Assembly: GCF_018598185.1 (NCBI RefSeq)
Contig: NZ_JAHESC010000052.1
Location: 1-55,065, forward strand
Direction of reading: 5' to 3'
Length of the DNA: 55,065 bases
DNA from: Dawidia soli
Lineage (GTDB): Bacteria; Bacteroidota; Bacteroidia; Cytophagales; Cyclobacteriaceae
Part shown: piece after piece, positions 8,331 to 18,011 of the stretch
How the letters are laid out: each line of letters opens with the position of its first letter
Numbering within the stretch: the first letter of the stretch is position 1
Program-made: the position numbers and the translations under genes
Notes under the pieces: model-generated
Databases searched by the model: none
Told to the model about the DNA's origin: nothing
The model's input: the letters and a program-made list of their open reading frames with translations, nothing else

Positions 8331-9203
8331 TTACCTTGTAATCAACGCCCGGAGCGCCCGCACGGGAATCGCTTCCCGTGAGACCATCTGCACGTGGTTA
8401 TCGCCGTTGTACAACGACCGCGTGGCGGATACTATGCCGATGACGTTGCCTTTGTCGTCCAGTACGGGTCCACCGCTGGAACCCTGTGAAAAATCGGCCG
8501 TCACGCTCATCTTTTCGCCGCCATTGCGACGGTACCAACGCGACACGGTGCCCTGGGTAAAAGAGTAAAACATGTTGTGCGGGTGACCGATGACGTTGGC
8601 GTCGTCGCCGGGCGCGGCATCGGGTCCAAGCGGTAACACTGGTAATTTGTTGCCCCGCGTGTCGATCTTAAAGATGGCCACATCGTCGGCTAGGCTTGCG
8701 GCCAGCACTTCCGTCACGGCGTATACCGTGCCCTCGGTATCCATCACCACCACCGTCAGGTCGGTCTTCTCATCTGTCGCGTCGCCGCGGAAGATGTGAT
8801 AGCTCGTGACGGCAATGCCTTCTTCGGCAATCACAAATCCCGACGCCGCACGCAGGTGGTCGTTGGGGCAGTGGGAGCATTTGTACAACGTACCCACCAC
8901 TAGCACACCCTTGCGGCATTGCGCATAAATGCGTGTATCGGGCAGGGCTTTGGCCTGCGGCCTGGGCAGGGTCACCGCGCACTGTGTACGGCCGAGCTCT
9001 TCGGCCAGCGTCACGAATGCGGTTGTCTTGCCCTCGTCCACGAGCCGGCGCGCACCGCGCTCGAGACTGCCATAAACAGCTTCATCTTCGATCACGGAAA
9101 CTCCGTCCATCCCGGCAGTGCCTTGTGCACGGACGATCCGGCCAACCGGAAGCACGAACACCATCACAAAAATAAAAAGGGTAATGTGTCTGTAAACTTT
9201 CAT
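8331..9203 (-). CDS. Secreted trypsin-like serine protease
   Basis: Chymotrypsin/HtrA-fold serine protease, 290 aa, without a PDZ domain. The start at 9203 is chosen because it begins a signal peptide (MKVYRHITLFIFVMVFVLP, cut near VRAQ); the longer frame adds a non-signal leader. The catalytic triad is visible: His136 (TSYHIF), Asp174 (LADDVAIF) and Ser243 (FSQGSSGGPVLD). A pair of cysteines (CSHC, about 109-112) precedes the His block and may bind metal or form a disulfide. It lies between the importer block and the TlpA-like gene. A role in cutting the protein part of the glycoprotein substrate is inferred. Confidence 0.9.
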   Translation of the reverse strand: MKVYRHITLFIFVMVFVLPVGRIVRAQGTAGMDGVSVIEDEAVYGSLERGARRLVDEGKTTAFVTLAEELGRTQCAVTLPRPQAKALPDTRIYAQCRKGVLVVGTLYKCSHCPNDHLRAASGFVIAEEGIAVTSYHIFRGDATDEKTDLTVVVMDTEGTVYAVTEVLAASLADDVAIFKIDTRGNKLPVLPLGPDAAPGDDANVIGHPHNMFYSFTQGTVSRWYRRNGGEKMSVTADFSQGSSGGPVLDDKGNVIGIVSATRSLYNGDNHVQMVSREAIPVRALRALITR

Positions 9204-9357
9204 CTTCTTCACTTCTATTATGTCCACAACAGAGATCCCCTCGGGCGATCTCCGCGCCATGATCAGTAGTCTGCCAACGGGCCGGCTTCCCTAAGCCAGC
9301 AATCGTTTTTCCCTACCTTTTAAATCATTTGTACAACCGGCGGATTACACTGCGGTA

Positions 9358-9392
9358 AATAAACCAACGCTGTACAATCGCACAGCGTTGGT
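9358..9392 (-). terminator. Strong intrinsic terminator ending the importer operon
   Basis: CCAACGCTGT (9364-9373) and ACAGCGTTGG (9382-9391) form a perfect 10-bp stem with an 8-base loop. On the minus strand it is followed by TTTATTTA. It lies 20 bases past the stop of the PKD-like gene. Confidence 0.85.
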
Positions 9393-9410
9393 CCTTTCCA
9401 GGCAAACAAA

Positions 9411-10844
9411 CTATTTCCGTATAGCCACATCGATCACGTCGCCGTCCAGTCCGTCCAGCGTGTACGTGATATTTCCATTCTTACCCGTATCGATGTCCAG
9501 GTAATACAACGCACCCTCCGTGCCCGCCACCAGGACATCCTTTCCATTGATCTTATCCAACTTGATCATGGTTACCGTTTTGCCGCCAAAATCGGCATCC
9601 AGCGCCTCCAGGCCTTCATTGATGTGACTGTAGCGATAGATCTTATCGTCAGAGTTGAAATACAGATCCTCATAGATCGTACCGACAAATTTCGTATTCT
9701 CCCGCACCAGACCGGCACCTTTAAACTCCCGGCGATACTTCGGACGGATGGTTGCGGGATCGTGCGAGAAATTATATTCATAGATCTTACCGGCCGCATC
9801 GCGCGCAAAGGCAAGACTCACCGAGCTATTCAGGTTTTCCATGGCAAACATGTCGATGCCTACATTCTTAGGATCGAACCCGGGGCCGGTAGGCATTACA
9901 TCATAAGTAGTATCCTTATACACGGTTGCCATATCGAACGTCACGATACGTTTCCTTTTGGTATCGAATGTTATATAATATTGCGGACCAGGAGTTTCCG
10001 CTCCGGCCAGGATATAGTCATCGGCCAGCTCGTAGTCGCCCGCGGCTGCCAGCCCGTATTTACCGTACGTAGGAAACCCATAAAATGTATTGGAAGTACC
10101 ACGATATAACTTATGATCAATGACACCCGTCGTAATACCAAAAAAGTTCCCGGCCTGAAGGTTGTTGACGGTGAACGATGCCGGGGGATCAAAAAAGTTA
10201 TCGCGCACCAGGGACGCTTTCTTCATCGTGCTGGCGTCGATAATCACGCCGGCATTCTGAGGATCGCCGCTGATCACCCAGTAGTCAATGATGTTCGTTG
10301 GCTGGAACGCCAGGTTTCGCGCAAGCAGCTGTTTGGGTTGCGCCGGCAGCGGCTCACCATTCAAACCCTCATATAAGTTGGGCATGATCGTACCATCCGG
10401 CTTCACAAAGGCCAGGTGTGACTCGCCACCCACATCCGTCAGCACAACAGTTCCCGCACTGAACTCGGTCTTGGCACTGATCTTGAAGTCGTAGTAATAT
10501 TTCAGGTTGTTCGAATGATCTGTAATCGTCAGCGTGGCAGAATACGTACCGGGTACGAGCGAAAACAGTGTCTTCAGCGTCCGTCCTTCGAAATATTGAA
10601 AGAATGGCTCGTACGGAAACATGAATTGCCACTTATAGCTCAGCTGATCGGTGTTCGCCAGGCTGTGAACGACCGTGGGCGTGATCTCCAGCGTGTCGCC
10701 CACGATGGCATCGAAAGTCGAGTCTACGAGGTCTTTCACGACGGGGACCTCAACATTCGTATAATCGTAGCTCCCCTGGTCTTCATAGCAGGCAGCCGCC
10801 ACCAAAAGAAGGACGACAATGGAAAAATATATTCTTTTGCGCAT
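9411..10844 (-). CDS. PKD-like family surface lipoprotein
   Basis: Lipoprotein of 477 aa of the 'PKD-like family' found beside SusC/SusD in Bacteroidota. The signal peptide ends in a lipobox (LLLVAAACYEDQGSYDY), with the lipid-modified Cys near residue 19. After a PKD-like beta domain (about residues 30-130: ITPTVVHSL, YKWQF, TYSATLTITD) comes a region with beta-propeller character. It is the fourth gene of susC-susD-DUF4843-PKD, 11 bases after its neighbour. A role in binding substrate at the cell surface fits its place in the locus; ligand unknown. Confidence 0.85.
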   Translation of the reverse strand: MRKRIYFSIVVLLLVAAACYEDQGSYDYTNVEVPVVKDLVDSTFDAIVGDTLEITPTVVHSLANTDQLSYKWQFMFPYEPFFQYFEGRTLKTLFSLVPGTYSATLTITDHSNNLKYYYDFKISAKTEFSAGTVVLTDVGGESHLAFVKPDGTIMPNLYEGLNGEPLPAQPKQLLARNLAFQPTNIIDYWVISGDPQNAGVIIDASTMKKASLVRDNFFDPPASFTVNNLQAGNFFGITTGVIDHKLYRGTSNTFYGFPTYGKYGLAAAGDYELADDYILAGAETPGPQYYITFDTKRKRIVTFDMATVYKDTTYDVMPTGPGFDPKNVGIDMFAMENLNSSVSLAFARDAAGKIYEYNFSHDPATIRPKYRREFKGAGLVRENTKFVGTIYEDLYFNSDDKIYRYSHINEGLEALDADFGGKTVTMIKLDKINGKDVLVAGTEGALYYLDIDTGKNGNITYTLDGLDGDVIDVAIRK

Positions 10845-10855
10845 AGAAAAGCCGT

Positions 10856-11683
10856 TTAGTTGAATAGCACTTTGCTGTTGTTCTCATCAATGAAATAATG
10901 CCGCTGCGCGTCATTATCCCACCGTATCTTAAACCGGAGGGTGGCAGGATTGGCCTTGCTGAACAAAACATATTCCTTGTCCTCCACGACCGTATCGAGC
11001 TGATAATCCGGATTGGATTGCACCCACGTAAAAGGGTCTATCAAAAAGCGGCGGAACTTGTCCATGATGAACAGGTTATAGGGAATGTTAGCTCCTTCCA
11101 TAACCAACGGGATGTTGCCAATGGAAACCAGGTATAGTTGATGTTTTACGCGCGAGTAATCCATAAATACCGATTCAACACCCGTCCACCAGTCCGGTTT
11201 CTCCAGCCGGCTTGAAAAAACCAGCTTTGCATATACACCATGCGGCAATGCCGTACCGAAATCCTCCGTAGGGACCAGCATGAAGTGCAGGGCAACACTT
11301 TTATCCTGCAGGAGCGTATCCTGGTTGTACAGCACGATCGGCACCTGCAGGGTGCCCGAGTCCGCTGAAATGGTATAAAACTCCTCCAGCGGTTTGTAAT
11401 GCAGCCCCGAGGTAGCCGTGGTAATGGAATCTTCCAACACCTTGATCCCGAAGCGACGGTCATGGCTTACCCGCAAACCCGCTATACGCACCGGCAGGTA
11501 TAGAGTATCGGAAGTTTTTTCCGGTGTATAGGCAAACGAAAAAACGACACTGTCGCGGTCACTCGTTTCCTCATCATCGAAATCGAAATAAACGTTGTCG
11601 GAGGTTCCGTACCGATCGATCTCCACTTCACCGCAGGAGAACAAGGCACTGGCCACCAACAGGAATAATATGGTTTGTTTCAT
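10856..11683 (-). CDS. DUF4843 surface lipoprotein
   Basis: Lipoprotein of 275 aa matching the DUF4843 pattern. The lipobox is at LFLLVASALFSCGE (Cys near 17), followed by a Calx-beta-like domain (VVFSFAYTPEKTSDTLYLPV, IVLYNQDTLLQDKSVALHF) and an ending rich in aromatic residues (NDAQRHYFIDENNSKVLFN). Genes of this family almost always follow susD. Here it lies 23 bases after susD and 11 bases before the PKD-like gene. It is probably an accessory glycan- or peptide-binding protein of the importer complex; its biochemical function is not established. Confidence 0.85.
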   Translation of the reverse strand: MKQTILFLLVASALFSCGEVEIDRYGTSDNVYFDFDDEETSDRDSVVFSFAYTPEKTSDTLYLPVRIAGLRVSHDRRFGIKVLEDSITTATSGLHYKPLEEFYTISADSGTLQVPIVLYNQDTLLQDKSVALHFMLVPTEDFGTALPHGVYAKLVFSSRLEKPDWWTGVESVFMDYSRVKHQLYLVSIGNIPLVMEGANIPYNLFIMDKFRRFLIDPFTWVQSNPDYQLDTVVEDKEYVLFSKANPATLRFKIRWDNDAQRHYFIDENNSKVLFN

Positions 11684-11706
11684 ACGAAAAGACGTTAATG
11701 GTTGAA

Positions 11707-13191
11707 TTAGTTACGTTGGCCAAAAGCAATCTCGTCGTCCGGCATGGGCAGCACAAAGATCTTGTCGGAAGCCGGAATCGCTATTTGCTGCGCACCGAGA
11801 ATGTCGCGGTTCAATCGCTTATACGCGTAGAACAACTGTCCCTCGGCAAAGAATTCTTTGCGATATTCTTTTACCAGCTCACTCAAAAATACTTCCCTGG
11901 ACGTCTCCCCATGGATCTCCGTACCGATGCCCCGATTGTAGCGCACCTTGTTGAAATAATTCCAGGCAGTCTCCGGGTCAGCATCGAACGAGCACTCCGC
12001 TGCGATGTAATACATTTCGCTCAGGCGCAGCATCGGCGCAACGAGAGGGTGGCGATTGCCGTCACCATCGCGCTTATACTTTTGGAGGAACAGCGCCGTA
12101 AAGCCGCTGGTGGTGCCCTGGGTCAACCATTGTTTATACCGATAGTCTGATGCACCTACGCTACCGGTCTCGTAGATAAGCGTACCATCGTCTACCAACG
12201 CACACAAGGAGGTGATACTTTCATTAAAGTGATTATCCAGATCGCCACCACGCTTGTCAATATCCCAGCCAAACAATACTTCTTTATACGCAATGCGGTC
12301 CCTGTCTTCGGTGGCATCGGCGTTAAAATCTTCTTTTGCTGTCCACGGAAACTTGCCCGCGTCGATGACCAAACGTGCATGTGTCAACGCAGCCACTTTG
12401 TCGTTCTTATACAGGTATACACGCGCCAACGCACCGCATACCGCATAGTAGTTCAGCCGATGGCGGCGGTTCTGCAGAAACATACGATTGGCTGTTTCCG
12501 TTTCCTTCGCATCATCCGGATACCCGACGACATAGGTATCTTTTACGATGGGATCCCATGCCTCCAACAGGTCTTTGGCTTGCAGAAGGTCGGCAATTAC
12601 CTTCTCTACCAGCTCGGCCCCCGTCGACTGCGGCGTAACGGCATTCGTAAAGGCGGTTACATAGGGGATCGTCGGCGACGCCGGGTCGCTGAGGTACGAT
12701 GGTGCAAACATCCGGTAAAGATCAAAGTGCAGGTATGCCCGTAACGCCAATGCCTCTCCCTTGATGATATAATAATCGCCCTCGTTTTGGAAGATCGCTT
12801 TTTTATCGTCGATATGCTTCAGGATAATGTTCGCGTTCGCGATGGCCGTATACAGCCCCTCCCAGATATCATCGCGCCGCTCCCGAAAATACTCGTGTGA
12901 ATAGTTAAACGTTCGGGTCTGCAGGTATTGCTTGTCCCAGGTTGCGCTTGTATTGGCGGGAGCGTAATAATCCTGCGCGAGCACGTCGGGTGTGCCGGCC
13001 AGCAACTCGTATCCATAGAGCTCTTTGGTCACACAGCTTAGGTATACCCCGATCAATGCTTCCATAAATCCTTCCTGGGTACTGAAGAGCGTCTCCTCCT
13101 CCACCTGTGACTTGGGCTTCACATCCAGGTAATCCGAGCAGGATACCATCAAACAAGCCACCATTAACCAACAGAATATATGCTTTTTCAT
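11707..13191 (-). CDS. SusD/RagB-family outer-membrane lipoprotein
   Basis: SusD-like substrate-capturing lid of the SusCD complex, 494 aa. The lipoprotein signal is MKKHIFCWLMVACLMVSCSDYLDV. The SusD N-terminal domain follows (TQEGFMEALIGVYL, ANANIILKHIDD, IKGEALALRAYLHFDLYRMF at about 130-150), and the conserved C-terminal block LVEKV/RLSEMYYIAAE is at about 390-405. It starts 4 bases after the susC stop, so the pair is co-translated, as usual. The substrate cannot be read from the sequence; the downstream enzymes point to mannose- and fucose-containing glycoprotein glycans. Confidence 0.95.
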   Translation of the reverse strand: MKKHIFCWLMVACLMVSCSDYLDVKPKSQVEEETLFSTQEGFMEALIGVYLSCVTKELYGYELLAGTPDVLAQDYYAPANTSATWDKQYLQTRTFNYSHEYFRERRDDIWEGLYTAIANANIILKHIDDKKAIFQNEGDYYIIKGEALALRAYLHFDLYRMFAPSYLSDPASPTIPYVTAFTNAVTPQSTGAELVEKVIADLLQAKDLLEAWDPIVKDTYVVGYPDDAKETETANRMFLQNRRHRLNYYAVCGALARVYLYKNDKVAALTHARLVIDAGKFPWTAKEDFNADATEDRDRIAYKEVLFGWDIDKRGGDLDNHFNESITSLCALVDDGTLIYETGSVGASDYRYKQWLTQGTTSGFTALFLQKYKRDGDGNRHPLVAPMLRLSEMYYIAAECSFDADPETAWNYFNKVRYNRGIGTEIHGETSREVFLSELVKEYRKEFFAEGQLFYAYKRLNRDILGAQQIAIPASDKIFVLPMPDDEIAFGQRN

Positions 13192-13195
13192 AGGC

Positions 13196-16100
13196 TTAGA
13201 ATGTTGAAAAGAGAGAGAATGTCACCGAGCGTGCAAATGGATAGTCGATCCCGCGCTCCATCTTGATCGTAGACCAACGGGTAATGTCATTGGCCGTCAC
13301 ACCCAATCGCATCGTACGCATTTTCCAGCGACGCGCCATGACAGATGGCACCTCGTAAAAGAGGTTGGCGCTGCGTAGCTCGACGGTGTTTTCGCGCTGC
13401 ACAAAGCGCGACGAAGCACGCGTTTTCTCCAGGTTGGTGATATCCTTGAACGCTGCGTGATCTCCGGGCTGCTTCCAACGCCCCTGAAATACGCGCGCGT
13501 CCACGTTTTCGTACGGGTTCGCATTCTCCACCCGGTCGATCAGCGTTTGATTATACAGATCGCCACCGAACCTGCCGTAGAAGTTCAGGCTTAGCGTAAA
13601 GTTGCGGTACATGATATCCGTACCAAACGAGCCGTCTACTTTCGGAGCTTTGTCGCCTACGGCCACGAAGTCCTTTACACTATATTCATACGTGAGCGTT
13701 CCGTCTTTCTTCAAAAAGATCTCTTTACCATTCTCCGGGTCGATACCCAGCGAGCGAACGGCATAGATGGTATTCAGCGACTCGCCTTCGTAGTAGCGCA
13801 ACAGCGGCGTGGTCTGATTGTCATCTTCGCCCTGCTCATCATCTATCTGCTCGTTGTATTTCTTGAGCGACTCTGATATCTTTTTGATCGTATTGACATT
13901 TCGCGACGCATTGGCCCACAGCGAGACATTCCAGTGGTTGGTGCGGTAGACGGTACCCCGCATGTAAAGCTCAAACCCTTTATTCTCCATCTTACCGAGA
14001 TTCGACTTATAGGATGTGAAGCCCAATGACGGCGGCACCACGATGTCGGCCACGAGGTCGTCTGTCAACTTATAATACCCACGCAACGTAAAGCTCAACC
14101 GGTTCTTAAAAAAGATCGATTCGAGGCCCAGATCATACTGGCGCGTACGCTGCCAGCGCAGATCGTTATTACCATAGCCCATAAATGCAGCGCCCACACC
14201 GCTGGAATACCAGTCATTGAAATATTTATAAGTAGTCTCGGCCAGGTAAGATTCAAACGAAACCTCACCCGTTACACCCGTCGTGGCCCGCAGCTTTAAC
14301 TGATTAATATTAGGATTGCCTTGCAGGAAGGATTCCTTGTGCAGGTTCCAGCCCAGGCCTGCCGCCCAGAAGGGTGCAAACTTGTTGTCGTTACCAAACT
14401 TAGACGATCCGTCCATCCGAACCGACACGTCGGCCAGGTAACGATCTTTGTACGAATAGTTGGCGCTGGCGAAGTAGCCCAGCAGCCGCTCTTGCGAGTA
14501 CCAGCCGCCCGGCATGTCGTCTTCCCGGTAACGTGTAGCGAACCCTACCTGATCAAATCGGTCGTTTACAAAGCCGATCGCCCGGAAGGCAGTGAAATCA
14601 GAAGTATAGTCGCGAATGTTCGCTCCCAGGTTGGCGAAGATCGTATGCTTGTCAATGGTCTTGTTATAATTCAACACCACGTTGCCGTCATAGGTGATCT
14701 CGTCGTTTGTTTTATACTGATACTCGCCGCGTTTCTTCAGGTCGTCGCCGGCATAGTTGGCATATTCGTTCCGGAAAGGCGACTTGAACATATCCTCCTG
14801 CGTCAGCTTTTTATCGAGGTTCAACTGGCCGCGCAGCTCTAACCGGGGCGTGAGGCGCCAGTAAAAACCCGTCTGGTTGATGATCTGTGTGTAGACGTTC
14901 TTATTAAAGCTATGCAGCGTCGCATCGTACACGGGGTTGAGATACTCAACCCAATCGTTCATATTATGTGCCTGAAAGAAATCCAGCACCTGCATGACGT
15001 TTCCGTTTTCGTCGGACTTGCGGTAATAGGGATTTGTCTTTACGTATTGTTCAAAGCTGCCGTATGGAGATTCGTGCGCACTCACCTGGCTTACCTGCAC
15101 ACTATTGCTGATATTGAACTTCTCTTTGTTGTATTGCAGGTATACTTCCAAGCCCGACCGATCGCGTTTCGAGCCTTTCATAACACCGGCCAGCGTTTGA
15201 TAACGCCCCGTGAGCCGGTACGTGAGCGAGTTCGAACCGCCCTCTATGGCAACAGAAGCTTTGTGACCAATCTCCGTCTGGATCGGCTCCGACAACCAGT
15301 AGGAGTCCACCCCTTCCTCTATCGCTTGCGCGCGATGGTTGTATAAGCGGTCGAGATCCAGCTGTGTCCAGGTGCTGCGGCCCGACGTATTTGAATAGAC
15401 TCCCGCCAGCCGTTCGTACTCCAGCTTATCCCTGGCGTTAAGCACGTCGTATACCGACAGGTCCGGTCCCGTTACCTGCATGTCGTAATTGAACGTTACC
15501 TGCAGCGCTCCTTCTTCGGGCTTCTTCAAGGTAATAACCACCACGCCGTTCGCAGCACGGGATCCGTAGATCGCGGCGGCGGCGGCATCTTTCAACAAGG
15601 TGATCGACTCGATGCGGTTCATATCCAGGTCGTAGATCGTTTGAATGCTCACCTGGAAGCCGTTCAAAATAAACGTGGGCAGGTTGGGATTGTTCATCTC
15701 CGCCCGGTTTACGAGACCATTGGTCTGATCTGTTGCCGTGGCATTGGATGGCAACCCGGTAGCACCGCGCACCTGAATGTCGGGCAGCCGGTTCGGATCG
15801 GAACCAAACGAGTTGTCTTGCTGCACGCGGAACGAAGGGTCGAACGACTGAATACTTTGCAGCAGGTTCATGGGGTTTACACGCCGCAGCTCTTCGCCGG
15901 AGACGGTGATCGGCCCGCCGGTAAAGCTCTCTTTGCGGCGCTCGCCGTAACCGTCTTGAATGACAACCTCGTCGAGCTCGGAAGCATCAGACTCCAGCAT
16001 GACGTTGACCTGTGTACGGCCGCGCACCGGTTGTTCTTGTGTCTTAAAACCGATGAAGGAAAATACCAGGATATCATCTTCACCCACCGCCAGCGCGTAT

Positions 16101-16612
16101 ACCCCGTTGTTGTCGGTGGTGGTACCCTTGGTCGAGCCCTTTACCATAATGCTTACGCCCGGCAGCGCCACGTTGTCGGCATCGGTCACGCGACCGGTAA
16201 CCGTCTGGGCCAGCCAACGCTCCGCATTGGGTTTTGCATTTTGTACGACGGCGGATTCCGGGCCTTTAAACAACAGGATGCGGTCGTCCATAATTTTATA
16301 CTGGATCTGCTGAGGTGCCAGTATGTCGTGCAACACATCGGATACAGGTTTATCGGCAACCTGTACCGACACTTTTTGGTCTACCGGCACCGCGGTAGAG
16401 CTATAGACGAATTTAATACCGGTCTGCTCCTGAATGAGCGTCAGCACTTTGCGGATTTCCTCCTGGTCTACGGAAAGGGAAACATGCTTATCGGTCAATT
16501 CCTGGAAGAAGGAAGCTGCGAACAACGGTTGGGCCAGGAAAACGGACAGCGTGGATATAACAGTGACTTTCCATACCGCCTGGAAATAGGCGGCAAGTCG
16601 CTTTTTTTTCAT
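13196..16612 (-). CDS. SusC/RagA TonB-dependent transporter with STN signalling domain
   Basis: Outer-membrane TonB-dependent transporter, 1138 aa. Order: signal segment (to about residue 33, FAASFF); STN domain, about 37-115 (LSVDQEEIRKVLTLIQEQTG...DDRILLF); carboxypeptidase-regulatory-like beta domain, about 135-215 (VTGRVTDADNVALPGVSIMV); plug domain with the SusC hallmark (SITLLKDAAAAAIYGSRAAN near 340-360); and a long barrel ending in an aromatic residue (SLFSTF). The STN domain talks to FecR-type anti-sigma factors, and exactly such a gene lies just upstream. Substrate binding should therefore induce the locus through the sigma factor. Partner of the susD gene 4 bases downstream. Confidence 0.95.
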   Translation of the reverse strand: MKKKRLAAYFQAVWKVTVISTLSVFLAQPLFAASFFQELTDKHVSLSVDQEEIRKVLTLIQEQTGIKFVYSSTAVPVDQKVSVQVADKPVSDVLHDILAPQQIQYKIMDDRILLFKGPESAVVQNAKPNAERWLAQTVTGRVTDADNVALPGVSIMVKGSTKGTTTDNNGVYALAVGEDDILVFSFIGFKTQEQPVRGRTQVNVMLESDASELDEVVIQDGYGERRKESFTGGPITVSGEELRRVNPMNLLQSIQSFDPSFRVQQDNSFGSDPNRLPDIQVRGATGLPSNATATDQTNGLVNRAEMNNPNLPTFILNGFQVSIQTIYDLDMNRIESITLLKDAAAAAIYGSRAANGVVVITLKKPEEGALQVTFNYDMQVTGPDLSVYDVLNARDKLEYERLAGVYSNTSGRSTWTQLDLDRLYNHRAQAIEEGVDSYWLSEPIQTEIGHKASVAIEGGSNSLTYRLTGRYQTLAGVMKGSKRDRSGLEVYLQYNKEKFNISNSVQVSQVSAHESPYGSFEQYVKTNPYYRKSDENGNVMQVLDFFQAHNMNDWVEYLNPVYDATLHSFNKNVYTQIINQTGFYWRLTPRLELRGQLNLDKKLTQEDMFKSPFRNEYANYAGDDLKKRGEYQYKTNDEITYDGNVVLNYNKTIDKHTIFANLGANIRDYTSDFTAFRAIGFVNDRFDQVGFATRYREDDMPGGWYSQERLLGYFASANYSYKDRYLADVSVRMDGSSKFGNDNKFAPFWAAGLGWNLHKESFLQGNPNINQLKLRATTGVTGEVSFESYLAETTYKYFNDWYSSGVGAAFMGYGNNDLRWQRTRQYDLGLESIFFKNRLSFTLRGYYKLTDDLVADIVVPPSLGFTSYKSNLGKMENKGFELYMRGTVYRTNHWNVSLWANASRNVNTIKKISESLKKYNEQIDDEQGEDDNQTTPLLRYYEGESLNTIYAVRSLGIDPENGKEIFLKKDGTLTYEYSVKDFVAVGDKAPKVDGSFGTDIMYRNFTLSLNFYGRFGGDLYNQTLIDRVENANPYENVDARVFQGRWKQPGDHAAFKDITNLEKTRASSRFVQRENTVELRSANLFYEVPSVMARRWKMRTMRLGVTANDITRWSTIKMERGIDYPFARSVTFSLFSTF

Positions 16613-16683
16613 ACCTTTAAATGTTTTGTTCTGAAATTGGTACTTCGGGCAAAACGCTACCCCCTCAAAACGGATAGCTCTCT

Positions 16684-16718
16684 AAGCTGGCAATGCCCCA
16701 CATTGTCAGCTTTTTTTG
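16684..16718 (+). terminator. Plus-strand terminator-like hairpin upstream of susC
   Basis: AAGCTGGCAATG (16684-16695) and CATTGTCAGCTT (16701-16712) pair with one mismatch and are followed by TTTTTTTG on the plus strand. No plus-strand gene ends here; it lies in the gap between fecR and susC. It may stop antisense transcription, or act as a hairpin in the susC leader. Confidence 0.5.
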
Positions 16719-16813
16719 TTTTGCTATTATTAAAGGATGCTGTAGAATTGTTGTTGCATAGGATGTGATTAGGTTAGGTTAAGTAATTATAGGTTAGGTA
16801 CTTCTCATGTATA

Positions 16814-17860
16814 CTACGGGTTTACCGGGCAGCCCTTTCCGGTGATCCGGATCGTGGTGCCTTCGATGGTATAACCAGCGCCCACCGAACTGCAGATAAA
16901 CTCCAGGCGCGTCTGCAGGTCTTCGCCGGCCAGGTCACCTGTAAACGCACAGTTATACAGGTTCGCGTCTTCTGGTTGGATCGCAATCCCATACGCACGC
17001 TCCAAATTATGGAGTACGGTTTTCAGCGGGGTTTCGACAAAGTCAAAAACAATGCGTTCAGCCGGTGCATCTTCCGCCGCCAGCGGTACAGGCTCTGCCA
17101 CCAGCGATACCGTGAGCTCTTCCGTTTCCAGGTCCAGCACAGCCCGTTGGTTGGGTGTGAGGTATACCTGGCGCTCTTCCGTCAGCAGCCCCCGCAGCAG
17201 AGCCCCTTCGGTGTTGCGCGATACCATGACTTTACCCGTCACGACGGCTACCTCACTGGGATGCCCCGCGCCGTGCGCCTTTACGGTAAAGCTCGTCCCG
17301 ACCACCTGTGTGATCAGGTCCTGGCTGAATACCATGAACGGGCGCTCCCGGTCTTTATTTACTTCAAAAAAGGCCTCTCCCGTCAGGAATACCTCGCGCT
17401 TGTTGGCGGCAAACCGCGCAGGGTATTGCAATGAGGCTCCCGGTTGTAATGTTACCCGCGTGCCGTCTTCTAACGCCAGGGATACCGGCAGCACCGTCAT
17501 GTTCTGCCGCAGCTGCAACGTCGCACCGGCTTCGCGCGCAATAGCCTCGGGCGTAGTGTGATCGGTGCGGACAAAATAACCCGCGACCAACAACCCCATG
17601 ATGAGCGAGGCGGCAATGGCCAGCTGTGTACTACGTCGCCGAAAAAAGCTTACCGGGCGTGATTCGGTGGCATCGTCCAGCTTTTTGCTGAGCGTAGCCC
17701 ATAGACGATCGTCGATCGCCCCGAACTCGCTTTCCCGGTAGGCAGGCAGCCCTTCCTGGTCCAGCACGTTGTACCATTGCTCGACGATCTTCTTCTCCTC
17801 TTCGGTACAGCGTCCTTCCAGGTAGCGCTTCAATAAACTGTGGAACACCTCTTTGCTCAT
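16814..17860 (-). CDS. FecR-family anti-sigma factor
   Basis: Inner-membrane anti-sigma factor, 348 aa. The N-terminal cytoplasmic part (about 1-85) would hold the ECF sigma factor. One membrane helix follows (STQLAIAASLIMGLLVAGYFV, about 88-108), then the periplasmic FecR domain (about 130-235, TVLPVSLALEDGTRVTLQPGASL) and the DUF4974-type C-terminal domain (RIVFDFVETPLKTVLHNLE, about 265-340), which resembles the STN fold. Lies 151 bases after the sigma gene and 201 bases before susC, the classic sigma-FecR-SusC signalling cassette. Confidence 0.95.
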   Translation of the reverse strand: MSKEVFHSLLKRYLEGRCTEEEKKIVEQWYNVLDQEGLPAYRESEFGAIDDRLWATLSKKLDDATESRPVSFFRRRSTQLAIAASLIMGLLVAGYFVRTDHTTPEAIAREAGATLQLRQNMTVLPVSLALEDGTRVTLQPGASLQYPARFAANKREVFLTGEAFFEVNKDRERPFMVFSQDLITQVVGTSFTVKAHGAGHPSEVAVVTGKVMVSRNTEGALLRGLLTEERQVYLTPNQRAVLDLETEELTVSLVAEPVPLAAEDAPAERIVFDFVETPLKTVLHNLERAYGIAIQPEDANLYNCAFTGDLAGEDLQTRLEFICSSVGAGYTIEGTTIRITGKGCPVNP

Positions 17861-18011
17861 GCAACGGATCTTTTTGTTTTGCCTGTTAATAAGTCAATAT
17901 AGAATACGATCATCCCTAAAATGGATAGACATTATTTTTAACATTTTTTTAACAAGAGCCGGTCATCATTGCCGGGCGGCAGGCACGGTCGACCGCAATA
18001 TGTCTGGGGGG

